Positions 42,971 to 52,483 are shown, counted from the first letter of the stretch. The stretch is 64,000 bases of DNA from G965116155 sp965116155 (GCA_965116155.1 OZ220488.1:1178001-1242000); one strand, 5' to 3'. Program-made: numbers and translations. Notes: a model not told the origin generated them from the letters alone.

Positions 42971-43603
42971 CTACTCCTCTAAGCTGTTGAAGTTGGACAG
43001 CCCCATGGGTAAATGCTGGCCGTCTTTGGTATGCTCTAAAAAAGGCGTAGAGTCTTGACTGGCATTGGGAGCGGAGGGTTCTTTTGTTGTGATCACCTTC
43101 TTTCTGTCTGTTGCAAAGCCAGCAGTAGATCTGCCACTAAATTGGTGGTGTTCTACATCTATATTTTGAGGCTTAACAGTGTTTTGGTTTTGACTGGCTT
43201 CCGCCACAGAGCTAGCAAAATTGGTAGTGCGAGGCGCAATGCCCTCCTTAATCACCACACGGGCCTTAGGAGGTGTGGGAGCATCCTTTTGCACCTCCTC
43301 TTGGTCGCGAGGCATCACTCCCACTCCCATTTTAGCAAAATATCCCGATAGGCTGCCATTGGCAGTTTGTATAACGTGTCGCAGAGTCGAAAGAGGCGCA
43401 TAACGACCGGAGCGCCTTTCAGTTTCAAAAATAATCTGTGTCATCGTAGAGGCGGTAATATTCTCTTTGGTTCTGTTATCTATTACGATGATTTCCTCGT
43501 CTTTGTTGATCATTTTTGCGATGTCTTCCAAGGTCACATAACAACTTTGCCGAGTGTCGTACAGCTTGCGGTTTTGGTAGCGCTTGATAACTTTTGTCCC
43601 CAT
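42971..43603 (-). CDS. phaR: PhaR-type polyhydroxyalkanoate synthesis regulator
   Basis: 210 residues. The N-terminal domain KVIKRYQNRKLYDTRQSCYV and TLEDIAKMI...IIVIDNRTKENIT is the PHB/PHA accumulation regulator DNA-binding domain, followed by TMTQIIFETE. The C-terminal half is low-complexity and unlike characterised PhaR proteins. In known systems it represses phasin and PHA genes; none is nearby here. Transcription factor role by family. Confidence 0.88.
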   Translation of the reverse strand: MGTKVIKRYQNRKLYDTRQSCYVTLEDIAKMINKDEEIIVIDNRTKENITASTMTQIIFETERRSGRYAPLSTLRHVIQTANGSLSGYFAKMGVGVMPRDQEEVQKDAPTPPKARVVIKEGIAPRTTNFASSVAEASQNQNTVKPQNIDVEHHQFSGRSTAGFATDRKKVITTKEPSAPNASQDSTPFLEHTKDGQHLPMGLSNFNSLEE

Positions 43604-43941
43604 AGTGCAAGAGCCCTCACAAATAAAAAAACCAAATTCCCAGAGGCAGTATACAGAGGTAACATCCAGCAGGTAAAACCTAAGGGAGGCCTCCAGAGTC
43701 CAAATCCAAAAGACCCCAATTAACAGATGCCAGTGAACACTAAATTGGGTCTTTTCAGAGAGTCAAGCCTACCCCATAAAAACCCCCTTCCACGCTTATA
43801 CACAGCCGAAACAGGAGGCAGGCCTTAATACATGCATATGTTACTCATAAATGAGGCTTATGTAGAACAAGGCCAGCAACCACTTCCTGGCCTCCTCTTT
43901 CTGGTCTTGCATATAAACAGCAAGCTGCCGATGCCCCTTAA
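43604..43941. other. Divergent intergenic region between phaR and the TPR lipoprotein
   Basis: 338 bases without a credible gene. It holds a hairpin at 43708-43755 and presumably the promoters of both flanking genes; I could not identify clear -35/-10 pairs. A TTATACACA sequence at about 43795 resembles a lone DnaA box. Confidence 0.5.
43708..43755. terminator. Bidirectional hairpin with A and T flanks
   Basis: AAAAGACCCCAATT pairs with AATTGGGTCTTTT across a 20-base loop; T-runs on both strands give it intrinsic-terminator shape, though it lies upstream of both neighbours. It might end a short unseen transcript. Confidence 0.4.
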
Positions 43942-45756
43942 GTGCATAGAAGTATAAGAGTAAAACATTTTACCAAGGCTTTTTTGCTTTTTGGGTTTGG
44001 AGCTGGGTGTTTGGGTTGCGTATCTCCAGGGCCAAAGTCTGACCATGTTCAGGCCGCGAGCAACACTTTTGTTGCAGAGCTTGAGCCTCAAGAGGCGCAA
44101 AAAAATCAAGCCCAAGCGCTGTTTGTAAGAGCACAGATAGCCGCCTTTTTAGATCATAAAAATCAAGCCATCGAGTATTACAGCAAAGCTCTTCAGATAG
44201 AGCCAGACAATGCTGACTTTCACCGTTTTGTGGCTGTTTTGCTAGCAGAGGAGCACAATATTGAAGCCGCCTTTCACCATGCTAAAAAAGCCATTTTGCT
44301 GCAGCCGCAGGATAGTGTGTCGCGCATGCTTTTGGGTGGGTTGTATTTATCTAGCGAACAAATGGATCTAGCCCTTGAGCAGTATGATAAAGTGCTCCCT
44401 GAGTCTGAGCACTATGCAGAGGCCGTATTTTTAAAGGGCCTAGTGTATATGCAAAAAAATCAATTACAGATGTCAAAGCAGCTATTTTTAAGCAGTTTAA
44501 AACTAAAAATGAGTGCCGATAAAAAAAGCGATGTGTATTTTTATTTGGGCAAAGTCTATGAGCTCAACACTCCACCCAAGCGAGCGAAGGCACGAGGCTT
44601 TTACAAGCAGTCCTTAAAGCAAAACCCTGATAATTTACGCAGCTTAAAGGCTATATTAGAATCCTTTGAGTTTGATAAAAAAACGCAGCACGCAATAGAC
44701 TTTATGTCTTATTGGCAAGAGACTCACGGGCCTTTTTTAGAGATAGCTCAGTACTTGGCGCAGTATTATTTGCAGCAAAAAGATCAACAAAATACCAATC
44801 ACCAAAAAGCTTTGGAGCAGCTAGATATTATTTTGCGCCATGATCCCCAAAATGCTAATGCACACTTACAAGTGGCTGCAAGCCAAGTGTTTTTGGGAGA
44901 AAAACAAAAAGCAATGCAAGCTCTAGAGAGAGCTGCGCGTTTGCTGCCTCGTTCTGATCGTATTAAGTTTTATCTGGGAGACTTGTACAAAGATCTAAAC
45001 ATGTACCAAAAAGCTAAAGAGCAGCTGCTATCCATTTCGGCTAGTAGTGAGTACTACGTACTGGCGGTAGTGCATGCGAGCAATATGCTTTTGGAACTTA
45101 AAAAATACTCTGAAGCTCTGGCCCTTGTGCGTAAGGGTATAAAATCCTTACCTCAAAATGCCAATCTGTATGCGCAGGCGTTTTTTATTTTAAAGCAAGA
45201 GGGGAAAAAGAAAAAAGCCATAAGCGTCCTCTATGGCGCGGTAGAAAAAATGCCCCAAAACGCACAACTTTGGTACCTGCTGGGCGACGAGCAGTATCAG
45301 GATAATAAGACTCAGCGTGCGATAGAAAGCATGCAACAAGTAATAGCCCATAACCCTCAGCACAGCGGTGGTCTAAACTATTTAGCCTATATCTACGCAG
45401 AGCTAGGCATTAACCTCGATCAGGCGGAGCAGATGGCGCGCCGAGCGGTGGAACTAAGCCCTAAAAGCGCACACATAATGGACACCCTGGGTTGGGTGTT
45501 GTATAAGAAGCAGGAGTACAAAGAGGCGTTGGTATGGCTCAAAAAGGCCTACCGTAAACAGCCTAATCACAAAATTATTGCGCAACATTTGGCGACTATC
45601 CATGCTGCTATCAAAGATGCGTCTAAAGTTCCGGCTAGTGTGCAAAGCCCTTTGCCGCGCAAAGCTCCTGGCCAGCCAGTGCCTAGCAAAACCATGCCCC
45701 AGGCTGTGCCCAAAATCTTGCAAGAGGCGAAGCCCCTGCAAGAACCAGGGCGGTAG
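43942..45756 (+). CDS. TPR-repeat lipoprotein or exported protein
   Basis: 604 residues from GTG 43942. The leader is HFTKAFLLFGFGAGCLGC with two candidate lipid-modified cysteines. Some 12-14 tetratricopeptide units follow (NQAIEYYSKALQIEPDNADF, LEQYDKVLPESEHYAEAVF, AIESMQQVIAHNPQHSGGLN, ALVWLKKAYRKQPNHK) and a proline-rich tail. Probably outer-membrane-associated scaffold. A LolB-like gene begins 22 bases later, suggesting an envelope-lipoprotein operon. Confidence 0.85.
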   Translation: MHRSIRVKHFTKAFLLFGFGAGCLGCVSPGPKSDHVQAASNTFVAELEPQEAQKNQAQALFVRAQIAAFLDHKNQAIEYYSKALQIEPDNADFHRFVAVLLAEEHNIEAAFHHAKKAILLQPQDSVSRMLLGGLYLSSEQMDLALEQYDKVLPESEHYAEAVFLKGLVYMQKNQLQMSKQLFLSSLKLKMSADKKSDVYFYLGKVYELNTPPKRAKARGFYKQSLKQNPDNLRSLKAILESFEFDKKTQHAIDFMSYWQETHGPFLEIAQYLAQYYLQQKDQQNTNHQKALEQLDIILRHDPQNANAHLQVAASQVFLGEKQKAMQALERAARLLPRSDRIKFYLGDLYKDLNMYQKAKEQLLSISASSEYYVLAVVHASNMLLELKKYSEALALVRKGIKSLPQNANLYAQAFFILKQEGKKKKAISVLYGAVEKMPQNAQLWYLLGDEQYQDNKTQRAIESMQQVIAHNPQHSGGLNYLAYIYAELGINLDQAEQMARRAVELSPKSAHIMDTLGWVLYKKQEYKEALVWLKKAYRKQPNHKIIAQHLATIHAAIKDASKVPASVQSPLPRKAPGQPVPSKTMPQAVPKILQEAKPLQEPGR

Positions 45757-45778
45757 AGCGCAAGCTGCGCTAATAATA

Positions 45779-46444
45779 GTGCGGTGGTTGGCTTTGTGCT
45801 TTTGTTTATGCGCCTGCACCAGCGTCCCTAAAAGCAATCTGGCCGCGCCTTACGGCAGCTGGGCGGGGCAGGTGCTTTTTACAAAGGCTAACACCAAGCA
45901 TAGCTTCAATGTTTATCTTAAAGCTGCGCGCAATAGCGCGGCGCAAGAGTTTTTACTCGATGTACTTTCGCCACTTGGTGGACACGCACTGCGGGCGTAT
46001 ATAAAGCAGAGCCCTATTGCTTTAGAGGTTGCAGTGCTTAACTTGCGAGAGGGGGTATTTTATCAAGGCGCACTGCCGCTTAAGGACGTCCGTATAACAA
46101 AGGGGCTAAAGGTGTTGCAGTATATGCTATTTGAAACTCCGCCCCCTGAGTGGCAGTGTGCTAAAAAATCGCGTGCCCGCTTGGCCAGTTGCGTGCTTGC
46201 TGTACACTCGTGGGTGCTTTTGTGGAAACATAGTCATTTGTTTCATAAGGGGCGTATCGCATTTAACATGAGCTTTAAATCTAAAGACTGGAGCGCCAAC
46301 TTTCATTGGCGTAGCTTCAAACCGGAGCCGGACTTTGCCCAATTAACTAGGGAGTTTGTGCGGAGTTTGCCCAATTTGCCACCCAGTTTTAAGCCAATTA
46401 GCGCATCTCAATTTGAGGCCAATTTGCGCGCAATTTTTTTATAA
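45779..46444 (+). CDS. LolB-like outer-membrane lipoprotein
   Basis: GTG at 45779 starts directly before a classic lipoprotein signal (WLALCFCLCACTS, lipobox LCAC); the longer open frame upstream is a shadow of the TPR gene. The mature part SWAGQVLFTK...FLLDVLSPLGGHAL, about 220 residues, has the W-x-G strand and PLG turn of LolB, which inserts lipoproteins into the outer membrane. Similarity is by eye. The 3' end overlaps convergent pheT by 47 bases. Confidence 0.65.
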   Translation: MRWLALCFCLCACTSVPKSNLAAPYGSWAGQVLFTKANTKHSFNVYLKAARNSAAQEFLLDVLSPLGGHALRAYIKQSPIALEVAVLNLREGVFYQGALPLKDVRITKGLKVLQYMLFETPPPEWQCAKKSRARLASCVLAVHSWVLLWKHSHLFHKGRIAFNMSFKSKDWSANFHWRSFKPEPDFAQLTREFVRSLPNLPPSFKPISASQFEANLRAIFL

Positions 46445-48863
46445 GCTTCTCCATAGCCGTTGCGATTTCGGCCTCTGTTAGGGTGCCGGTTTTTTTTTGG
46501 TAACTTAAGCGATAGGCTACGGCCTTTTTGGGCGTGTCGCCCTTGCTGGCTACAGGTGCCTTTAGCGGAAACACATCAAAAATATGCAGCTCTCTTAAAA
46601 ATTCGCCCCCCTGCTTTTTCATAAAAACCTCTACTGCACCTGCCTTAAAATGTTCAGGCATTACTAGAGATATATCCCGCACCACTATGGGGTAAGGCAC
46701 AGGGGATAAAATGGGTTTTTTGGGTGATGTGGCTAGTGGTATAAGCTCGCACTCAAACATAGCGCAAGGCATGCGCAGTTTAAAGTGCTGCGCTATATAA
46801 GGGTGCAAGCTGCCAATGTGCCCTAAGGTTTTACCCCTTAGTTTAAGCCCCAAGCTCTGGGTGGGATGCAAAAACAAAGGCAAGTCTTGGGGCTCAAAGT
46901 CCCACTGGTAGCGCGTGCCTAAGCGCTGCATAATGTGGGTGATTTTGTGCTTAAGCACAAGGGCTGGATTTTGTGCTAGCCCATCGCCCCACAACACTGC
47001 TCCTATAAGGGCTTTTTCTACATGAGTGGGTGTTTGCCAAAATCCGTAACCGGCTTCAAAAAGCTGTCCATGGGAATGGGCTAAGTGGTTTAAGAGAAAG
47101 TTTTTAAACAAGCCCACGGCAAGGCTTTGGCGCATGGTATTGTACTCTTCACTCAGAGGGTTTTGTACCTTAATAATCTGTGGGTTGGGTTTTACAAAAA
47201 GCGCATGCTGCGCATCACCTGTGAAGCTATGATTTACCACTTGCATAAAATTGTGCTGCACAAAAGCTTGCACGACCTTTTCGCGGGCTAGAAAATCCTG
47301 GCTGCTCTGCAAGGGCGCATGGCGCAAAGGGGGTAATTGGGTGGCAAGGTTGTCGTACAAGTTAAACCTTGCGTATTCCTCTATAAGGTCTTCAGTTATG
47401 TGAATGTCTTTTCTGTAAGTGGGTGGCACAATACTAAGCGCTGAGTCTGCTGCTGTTGCTGGGTTCACTTTAAACCCCAATGCCTTAAGGCGTTTAGTGA
47501 ACATGCTTTCATCTACTGCGCTGCCCAGGCGCTTTTCCATATAGGGGACTGACACCTTAATGGCTTGCTGCTTAGGTGATGTTGCGCCAGTGGTGCTGTT
47601 TGCTTCAATGCGATTTTTTTCTACTATGGGCCCTGCAGAGCTGTCAGGTGAGAGCTGTAAAATCAAATCCCGCACGCGGCCTAGAGCGTGCTGTACGCTG
47701 CTAATATCCATAGGGTGTTGAAACCTATAGGCCGATTGCGAATCAATGCCATGCCTACGCACACACCCACGTACCGCAGCTGCGTTAAATAATGCCGACT
47801 CCAAAAGCACTTCGGTAGTAGAGTGCGTGACGGCACTATCTAAACCGCCCATAACCCCTGCTAGTGCGAGGGGTTTTTTTGCGTCCAAAATCAGCAAATC
47901 TTCTGGTGTTAAACCAATTTCCTGCCCGTCTAGTAGGCGGAACTTTGGGGTATTGCTTTTTGAGGCGGGTGCGGCTCCTACAAAAATGCTATTGCCATGG
48001 ATTTGAGCTCGGTCAAAGGCATGCAGGGGCTTTCCGGTTTCGAGCATAATGTAATTGGTGGCGTCTACCACATTGTTAATACTTTTGTGGTCCAAAATTT
48101 CTAGCTTGCGCTTTAGCCAATCAGGGCTAGGGCCTACGCGCACATTTTTTAAATGGCAAAGGGCGTAACTGGGGCACAGGTCGTAGTTTTGGATCTCAAT
48201 TTGTAACGCAGTATCGCTATGGGTTTTTAAAGCGTTTTCCAACTTAGGTGTGCGCAGAGGCCTTTGTAACAAAGCTGCGAGCTCGCGCGCCATGCCAATG
48301 TGGCTGAGGCAGTCGCTGCGGTTAGGGGTTATGGCAATATTTAACACGCTGTCGCTGTGGGGTAAGGTGCTGGTAAAACTAGTGCCCAAAGGGTGGGCTT
48401 GGGGCAAAACCATAATGCCTTCGCTGGTGTCTTTAAGGCCAAGCTCTTTTTCAGAGCACAGCATGCCATGGGATACCTCACCGCGGATTTTAGATTTTTT
48501 AATCTTCAACTTCCCTGGCAAAACAGCACCTGGCCCTGGCAAAACAGCGCCCGGCAAAGCCAGCACGACATAATCGCCGGGCTTAAAGTTGGTCGCTCCA
48601 CACACGATACTTAGGGGTGCGGTATGGGTTTTAGCGGTATGCTTTTTATAAAGCACTTGGCATAGGCGCAGGCGGTCGGCCCCAGGGTGTGGTACGAAGC
48701 TCTTAACCTGCGCCACTACTACGTGAGGCATGGCAGGCGGTATGTGGCGCACCTCTTCCACCTCAAAGCCCAACTGCTCTACCAGGTGGCTAAGTTTTTT
48801 AGGTTCAGCCAAACACTCGCCAAGGTCCACGTACTCATTAAGCCAGTTCATCGAAAAACGCAT
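46398..48863 (-). CDS. pheT: Phenylalanyl-tRNA synthetase beta subunit
   Basis: 821 residues. The N-terminal OB-fold tRNA-binding domain (HVVVAQVKSFVPHPGADRLR) is followed by B3/B4 editing-domain sequence, the B5 domain (SVPYMEKRLG), the catalytic-like core and the C-terminal anticodon-binding FDX-ACB domain (PYPIVVRDISLVMPEHF). Forms the alpha2-beta2 enzyme with pheS 13 bases upstream. Length is normal. Confidence 0.96.
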   Translation of the reverse strand: MRFSMNWLNEYVDLGECLAEPKKLSHLVEQLGFEVEEVRHIPPAMPHVVVAQVKSFVPHPGADRLRLCQVLYKKHTAKTHTAPLSIVCGATNFKPGDYVVLALPGAVLPGPGAVLPGKLKIKKSKIRGEVSHGMLCSEKELGLKDTSEGIMVLPQAHPLGTSFTSTLPHSDSVLNIAITPNRSDCLSHIGMARELAALLQRPLRTPKLENALKTHSDTALQIEIQNYDLCPSYALCHLKNVRVGPSPDWLKRKLEILDHKSINNVVDATNYIMLETGKPLHAFDRAQIHGNSIFVGAAPASKSNTPKFRLLDGQEIGLTPEDLLILDAKKPLALAGVMGGLDSAVTHSTTEVLLESALFNAAAVRGCVRRHGIDSQSAYRFQHPMDISSVQHALGRVRDLILQLSPDSSAGPIVEKNRIEANSTTGATSPKQQAIKVSVPYMEKRLGSAVDESMFTKRLKALGFKVNPATAADSALSIVPPTYRKDIHITEDLIEEYARFNLYDNLATQLPPLRHAPLQSSQDFLAREKVVQAFVQHNFMQVVNHSFTGDAQHALFVKPNPQIIKVQNPLSEEYNTMRQSLAVGLFKNFLLNHLAHSHGQLFEAGYGFWQTPTHVEKALIGAVLWGDGLAQNPALVLKHKITHIMQRLGTRYQWDFEPQDLPLFLHPTQSLGLKLRGKTLGHIGSLHPYIAQHFKLRMPCAMFECELIPLATSPKKPILSPVPYPIVVRDISLVMPEHFKAGAVEVFMKKQGGEFLRELHIFDVFPLKAPVASKGDTPKKAVAYRLSYQKKTGTLTEAEIATAMEKLIKKLRANWPQIEMR

Positions 48864-48876
48864 ACTCAGCCTTTAG

Positions 48877-49911
48877 TCAGGAGGGGGTCTGTTTTAAAAA
48901 ATCCAAATGGTTTTCGTTAAACAATTTGATGTTATCAATACCGTGCTTTACCATCGCCATGCGCTCTACCCCCAAACCAAAGGCAAAGCCCTGCCATACA
49001 GGAGGTAAGCCCGCGAGTTTAAACACTCTGGGGTGCACCAAACCACTGCCGCCGATTTCGATCCAGCCGGTTTGTTTGCACAGCCCGCAGCCTTTGCCTT
49101 GGCAGGCGGGGCATTGGCAGTCTACTTCAGCCGAAGGCTCTGTAAACGGAAAGTAACTGGGTCTAAAGCGGGTTTTAAGCTTGGGGCCGAAAAATTTTTT
49201 TACAAAAAACTCCATACACCCTTTGAGATGAGCTAAAGAAACCTCGCGCTCTACTAAAAGGCCCTCAATTTGATAAAAAGCTGGCAAATGTGAGCTGTCG
49301 TTATCGCACCTAAAAACCTCGCCCGGAGCCAAAATGCGCATAGGAGGCGGCATGGATTTTAGCACGCGCACCTGTACGGGAGAGGTGTGGGTGCGCAGCA
49401 CGTGCTGCGAATCGATATAAAAGGTGTCATGCATGTCCAAGGCCGGGTGATTGGGCGGAATATTAAGCGCCTCAAAATTATTAAAATGGCTCTCTATCAA
49501 GGGGCCTAACTGCACACAAAATCCTAGCTGATGCATAATGTGGGTGATTTCATTAATCACCTCATCAATAATATGCCTTCTGGCTGCAAGCTCTGCCCTG
49601 CCTCCTGGTAGACTCATATCTACTGCCTGGCTTTGAATGCTTTGGCTAAGTTGCTGGTGCTGTAGTTTTTTCTGGTGCTCTTTATAGGCTTGCTCTAGCA
49701 CCTGGCGGCTTGAGTTAAGGCTTGCGCCTCTTGCTGCGCGCTCGTGGCTAGGCAGCTCTTTTAAGGCTCGCAAACTAAGGGTCAAAAGCCCCTTTTTGCC
49801 CAAATACTTAATGCGCGCGTCATAAAGGGCTTGGGTGGTGCTAGCAGTTTTGAACTCCTCTAGGGCGGCCTGCTGGGCTTGCTCTAGCTGCTTGGGGGTT
49901 AGCAAAGGCAT
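48877..49911 (-). CDS. pheS: Phenylalanyl-tRNA synthetase alpha subunit
   Basis: 344 residues. N-terminal coiled coil, then class II motifs: HPALDMHDTFYID, THTSPVQVR, GEVFRCDNDSSHLPAFYQIE (motif 2), PFTEPSAEVDCQCPACQGKG and motif 3 FGLGVERMAMVKHGIDNI. A CxxC pair cluster (CQCPACQGKGCGLC) within the catalytic domain could bind zinc, as in some bacterial PheS. Followed by pheT. Confidence 0.96.
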   Translation of the reverse strand: MPLLTPKQLEQAQQAALEEFKTASTTQALYDARIKYLGKKGLLTLSLRALKELPSHERAARGASLNSSRQVLEQAYKEHQKKLQHQQLSQSIQSQAVDMSLPGGRAELAARRHIIDEVINEITHIMHQLGFCVQLGPLIESHFNNFEALNIPPNHPALDMHDTFYIDSQHVLRTHTSPVQVRVLKSMPPPMRILAPGEVFRCDNDSSHLPAFYQIEGLLVEREVSLAHLKGCMEFFVKKFFGPKLKTRFRPSYFPFTEPSAEVDCQCPACQGKGCGLCKQTGWIEIGGSGLVHPRVFKLAGLPPVWQGFAFGLGVERMAMVKHGIDNIKLFNENHLDFLKQTPS

Positions 49912-50025
49912 AATGCACCTCTTGATGTTTGCACAAACCCCACCATCATAGGGTAGATTTTTTGCTTGTACAGGGCATGATGCGTTGCGCCTGATTGGCT
50001 TGGTGCCTTTTTTTGTTTTAGAGTC

Positions 50026-51111
50026 ATGTTTGGGGGTTTGTGTGTTGTGAGTGATGTGCGCAAATTGAGCGGCAAATTGAGTGCTTCGCTGATACGGTAT
50101 TTAGATAAATACTTAGACACCAAACCGGATTTTGATGCTTTGGGTGAGGGCCCTTCGGAGTCTGTGCTGACGGACCCTTCGGCTTGGGTAGAGGCGAGTG
50201 CTGTAGAGGCGTTTTTGCAGCAGGTGCACCAGGCACACAGTGTGCCTGGGGGCAATGTGGTGGAGAGCGCGGGGCGCGGAGCGGCCGATTTACGAGCCTG
50301 GGGCTTTCTAGATGGGGTGCTAGAGCTGATGAGTGGCCCTGAAAAAATCTTCTCCCAGCCGCAAAAGTTTTTAGAGTATTTTATACATCCGGCCTTTTTG
50401 CAAAGCTTGGGGCTGCAGGGGGGCGAGCCGCACCGGGCGCAGGGGGGGTTTTATGTGCCCTGGCCCCATGCCTTGCAAAATTACCCTATGGCAGATTTGT
50501 ATTTGCGTGCGGCCTTTGGGGCGCTGCCAACTTTTATGCACAAGCCCTTGTGTGTGGCGGTGCCTGCTCCAGCGGGGGGGGTGCTTTTTGAGGCCGTGGT
50601 TACACAAGAGGCGCAGGAGGCACGAGGAGAGCCCGATGCTGGTGGCCCGATGGCCTTGCATCAGCTGCTGGATGTTTTAGAGGCGCAGCGGCGTAAGCTT
50701 GAGGAAAAAGAGCAACAAATGCAAGCCAAGGCAGGTGCTCTTGCTTTGGGCCGCAGGGTGAGGCTCTCGCGTAACGATAGAGTGGTCCACTTGCTTATGG
50801 GTTTGAGCAAGGATTTTTTGCAGCTGAGCGATTATTTTGTAAGGGCGCGGCAGCTTATGAAGCTATTTGCGCAGCAGGATTTATCTTACGATGCGCGCGT
50901 ACAGGCTATGCGTAAGTGGGGCTGGAAAGAGGCGGAGGACAACTTCGACACTTTGCTCTTTAGGGGCTTAGAGAGCCTGCACAGATCAGAAAAACTAATA
51001 CGCCGTGGCGGAGTGGAGCCAAACGCATCGGCTCACAAGGGGGAAGAGTGCCGGCAATTAGAGATATTTACGCCCGAGAGCTTATCGACTCGCGCGGACA
51101 GCCAGCCTTAG
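50026..51111 (+). CDS. Conserved-looking protein of unknown function, overlapping enolase start
   Basis: 361 codons with steady coding character and no stop. The C-terminal third is strongly helical and charged (AQRRKLEEKEQQMQAKAGAL, then RNDRVVHLLMGLSKDFLQLS), the rest without a motif I recognise. The frame runs 64 bases into the enolase gene, so it is probably translated just before it and co-transcribed. The start could be ATG 50026 or a later GTG. Confidence 0.6.
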   Translation: MFGGLCVVSDVRKLSGKLSASLIRYLDKYLDTKPDFDALGEGPSESVLTDPSAWVEASAVEAFLQQVHQAHSVPGGNVVESAGRGAADLRAWGFLDGVLELMSGPEKIFSQPQKFLEYFIHPAFLQSLGLQGGEPHRAQGGFYVPWPHALQNYPMADLYLRAAFGALPTFMHKPLCVAVPAPAGGVLFEAVVTQEAQEARGEPDAGGPMALHQLLDVLEAQRRKLEEKEQQMQAKAGALALGRRVRLSRNDRVVHLLMGLSKDFLQLSDYFVRARQLMKLFAQQDLSYDARVQAMRKWGWKEAEDNFDTLLFRGLESLHRSEKLIRRGGVEPNASAHKGEECRQLEIFTPESLSTRADSQP

Positions 51112-52301
51112 AGGCAGAGGTGCATTTGGTGGATGGCGCTCGTGCTAGGGCTATGGTGCCTAGTGGGGCCTCAACGGGGGCGCATGAGGCTTTAGAGCTG
51201 CGCGACAATGATTCCACGCGATTTTTTGCAAAAGGGGTGCTGCGGGCGGTGCAGAATGTGCAAGGCCCCATTGCCACGGCGTTAAAGGGCTTAGAGGCGC
51301 AGGATTGGGTGCAGGTGGATCAGAGGCTTTTAGAGCTCGACACTTCGGCTAAAAAGGAGCACCTAGGGGCGAATGCTATGCTGGCGGTTTCGTTGGCTGT
51401 GGCTCGGGCTTTGGCTACGAGCTGTGGTGAGGATTTTTGGCGCTTTATGCGTGTGGGGGATGCGAGGCCTCAAATGCCACGGCCTTTGTTTAATTTAATT
51501 AATGGCGGGGCGCATGTGGGTGCTAAGGGCGCGGGCTTGGAGGTGCAGGAGTTTATGCTGGCGCCTCGTTTGGGTGAGGGGGCTGGGTTTAAAGAGCATT
51601 TGCGTGCTGGGTGCGAGGTGTTTTTTCAGCTTAAAAAGCTACTTAGCGAAGCGGGGCTGAGCGTAACGGTGGGTGACGAAGGGGGAGTGGCGCCTCGGCT
51701 GTCGCGTAATATAAAGGCCTTGGAGCACTTGGCAAAGGCAGTGGAGCGGACGCCGTATAAATTGGGCGAGAACATATTTTTTGCTCTAGATGTAGCGGCG
51801 ACGGAGTTTTTTAATCCACAGCGCCAGGTGTACGATTTTGAGGGCAAGGCCTTGTGTGCGGAGGCCTTGTTGGAGGTGTACAAGGGGTGGCGGGGTAGGT
51901 TTCCGCTTGTAAGTATTGAGGATGCTTTTGCTGAGGACGATTGGGCGGCTTGGCAGAGGGCGATGGGGGTTTTGGGTGAGAGCTGCGCTTTGGTGGGGGA
52001 TGATTTATTTGTCACTCAGGTGGAGCGCCTGCGTAAGGGGGTGCGTTTAAAGGCGGCTAATGCTTTGTTGGTTAAGCCCAATCAGGTGGGGAGCTTGTAC
52101 GAGACTTTAGAGGCTATTCAGGTGGCTAGGGGTGCGGGTTTTGGGTGCGTGATGTCGCATCGCAGTGGCGAGACGGAGGACACCAGCATTGCGCATTTGG
52201 CGGTGGCGTGGAGCTGTGAGCGGGTGAAAATGGGGGCGCCTTGTCGTGGTGAGCGCACGGCCAAATACAACGAGCTGGTGCGCATAGAGGAGCGCCTGTG
52301 A
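51048..52301 (+). CDS. eno: Enolase (phosphopyruvate hydratase)
   Basis: Dehydrates 2-phosphoglycerate to phosphoenolpyruvate. GTG 51048 follows an AGGGGG ribosome site at about six bases and gives the family start PAIRDIYARELIDSRG. Catalytic and metal residues are in VGDEGGVAP, LDVAATEF, SIEDAFAEDDW, VGDDLF, LVKPNQVGS, SHRSGETEDT and the final VKMGAPCRGERTAKYNEL. 417 residues, slightly shorter than usual. It overlaps both the unknown gene upstream (64 bases) and the pilin-like gene downstream (4 bases). Confidence 0.95.
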   Translation: MPAIRDIYARELIDSRGQPALEAEVHLVDGARARAMVPSGASTGAHEALELRDNDSTRFFAKGVLRAVQNVQGPIATALKGLEAQDWVQVDQRLLELDTSAKKEHLGANAMLAVSLAVARALATSCGEDFWRFMRVGDARPQMPRPLFNLINGGAHVGAKGAGLEVQEFMLAPRLGEGAGFKEHLRAGCEVFFQLKKLLSEAGLSVTVGDEGGVAPRLSRNIKALEHLAKAVERTPYKLGENIFFALDVAATEFFNPQRQVYDFEGKALCAEALLEVYKGWRGRFPLVSIEDAFAEDDWAAWQRAMGVLGESCALVGDDLFVTQVERLRKGVRLKAANALLVKPNQVGSLYETLEAIQVARGAGFGCVMSHRSGETEDTSIAHLAVAWSCERVKMGAPCRGERTAKYNELVRIEERL

Positions 52302-52483
52302 GTGGTGGTGGGGGTGCTTTAGGCAGCAGGGGTTCGTTGGTGGTGGAGTATGTGCTTTTGTTGTCTGTGGGTGTGGCGGTGGCTTTGTTGATGGTAAATT
52401 TGCTTTTAAGCCGCGAGCAGGGGGACGAGGGTATCATTATTAAAAAGTGGCAACAGGTGCTGGAGCTTATTGCGGAGGATTAA
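52298..52483 (+). CDS. Small pilin-like protein (class III leader), coupled to enolase
   Basis: 61 residues from GTG 52298, which overlaps the enolase TGA as GTGA, a translational-coupling arrangement. The sequence GSRGSLVVEYVLLLSVGVAV is a Flp/TadE-type leader: Gly, cleavage, Glu5, then one hydrophobic helix. The short charged tail follows. The size fits a Flp-type pilin or minor pseudopilin. Processing by the 20.1 kb prepilin peptidase is inferred. Confidence 0.65.
   Translation: MSGGGGALGSRGSLVVEYVLLLSVGVAVALLMVNLLLSREQGDEGIIIKKWQQVLELIAED

Noticed and set aside
43793..43802. DnaA-box-like TTATACACA as a replication origin
   Set aside because: A single imperfect box with no cluster, no AT-rich unwinding region and no dnaA nearby.
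43858..44115. 85-codon minus-strand frame upstream of the TPR lipoprotein
   Set aside because: No start signal or family match and overlaps the 5' end of a well-supported gene.
45578..45778. Upstream extension of the LolB-like frame
   Set aside because: Lies within the TPR gene in another frame; the lipoprotein signal starts at GTG 45779.
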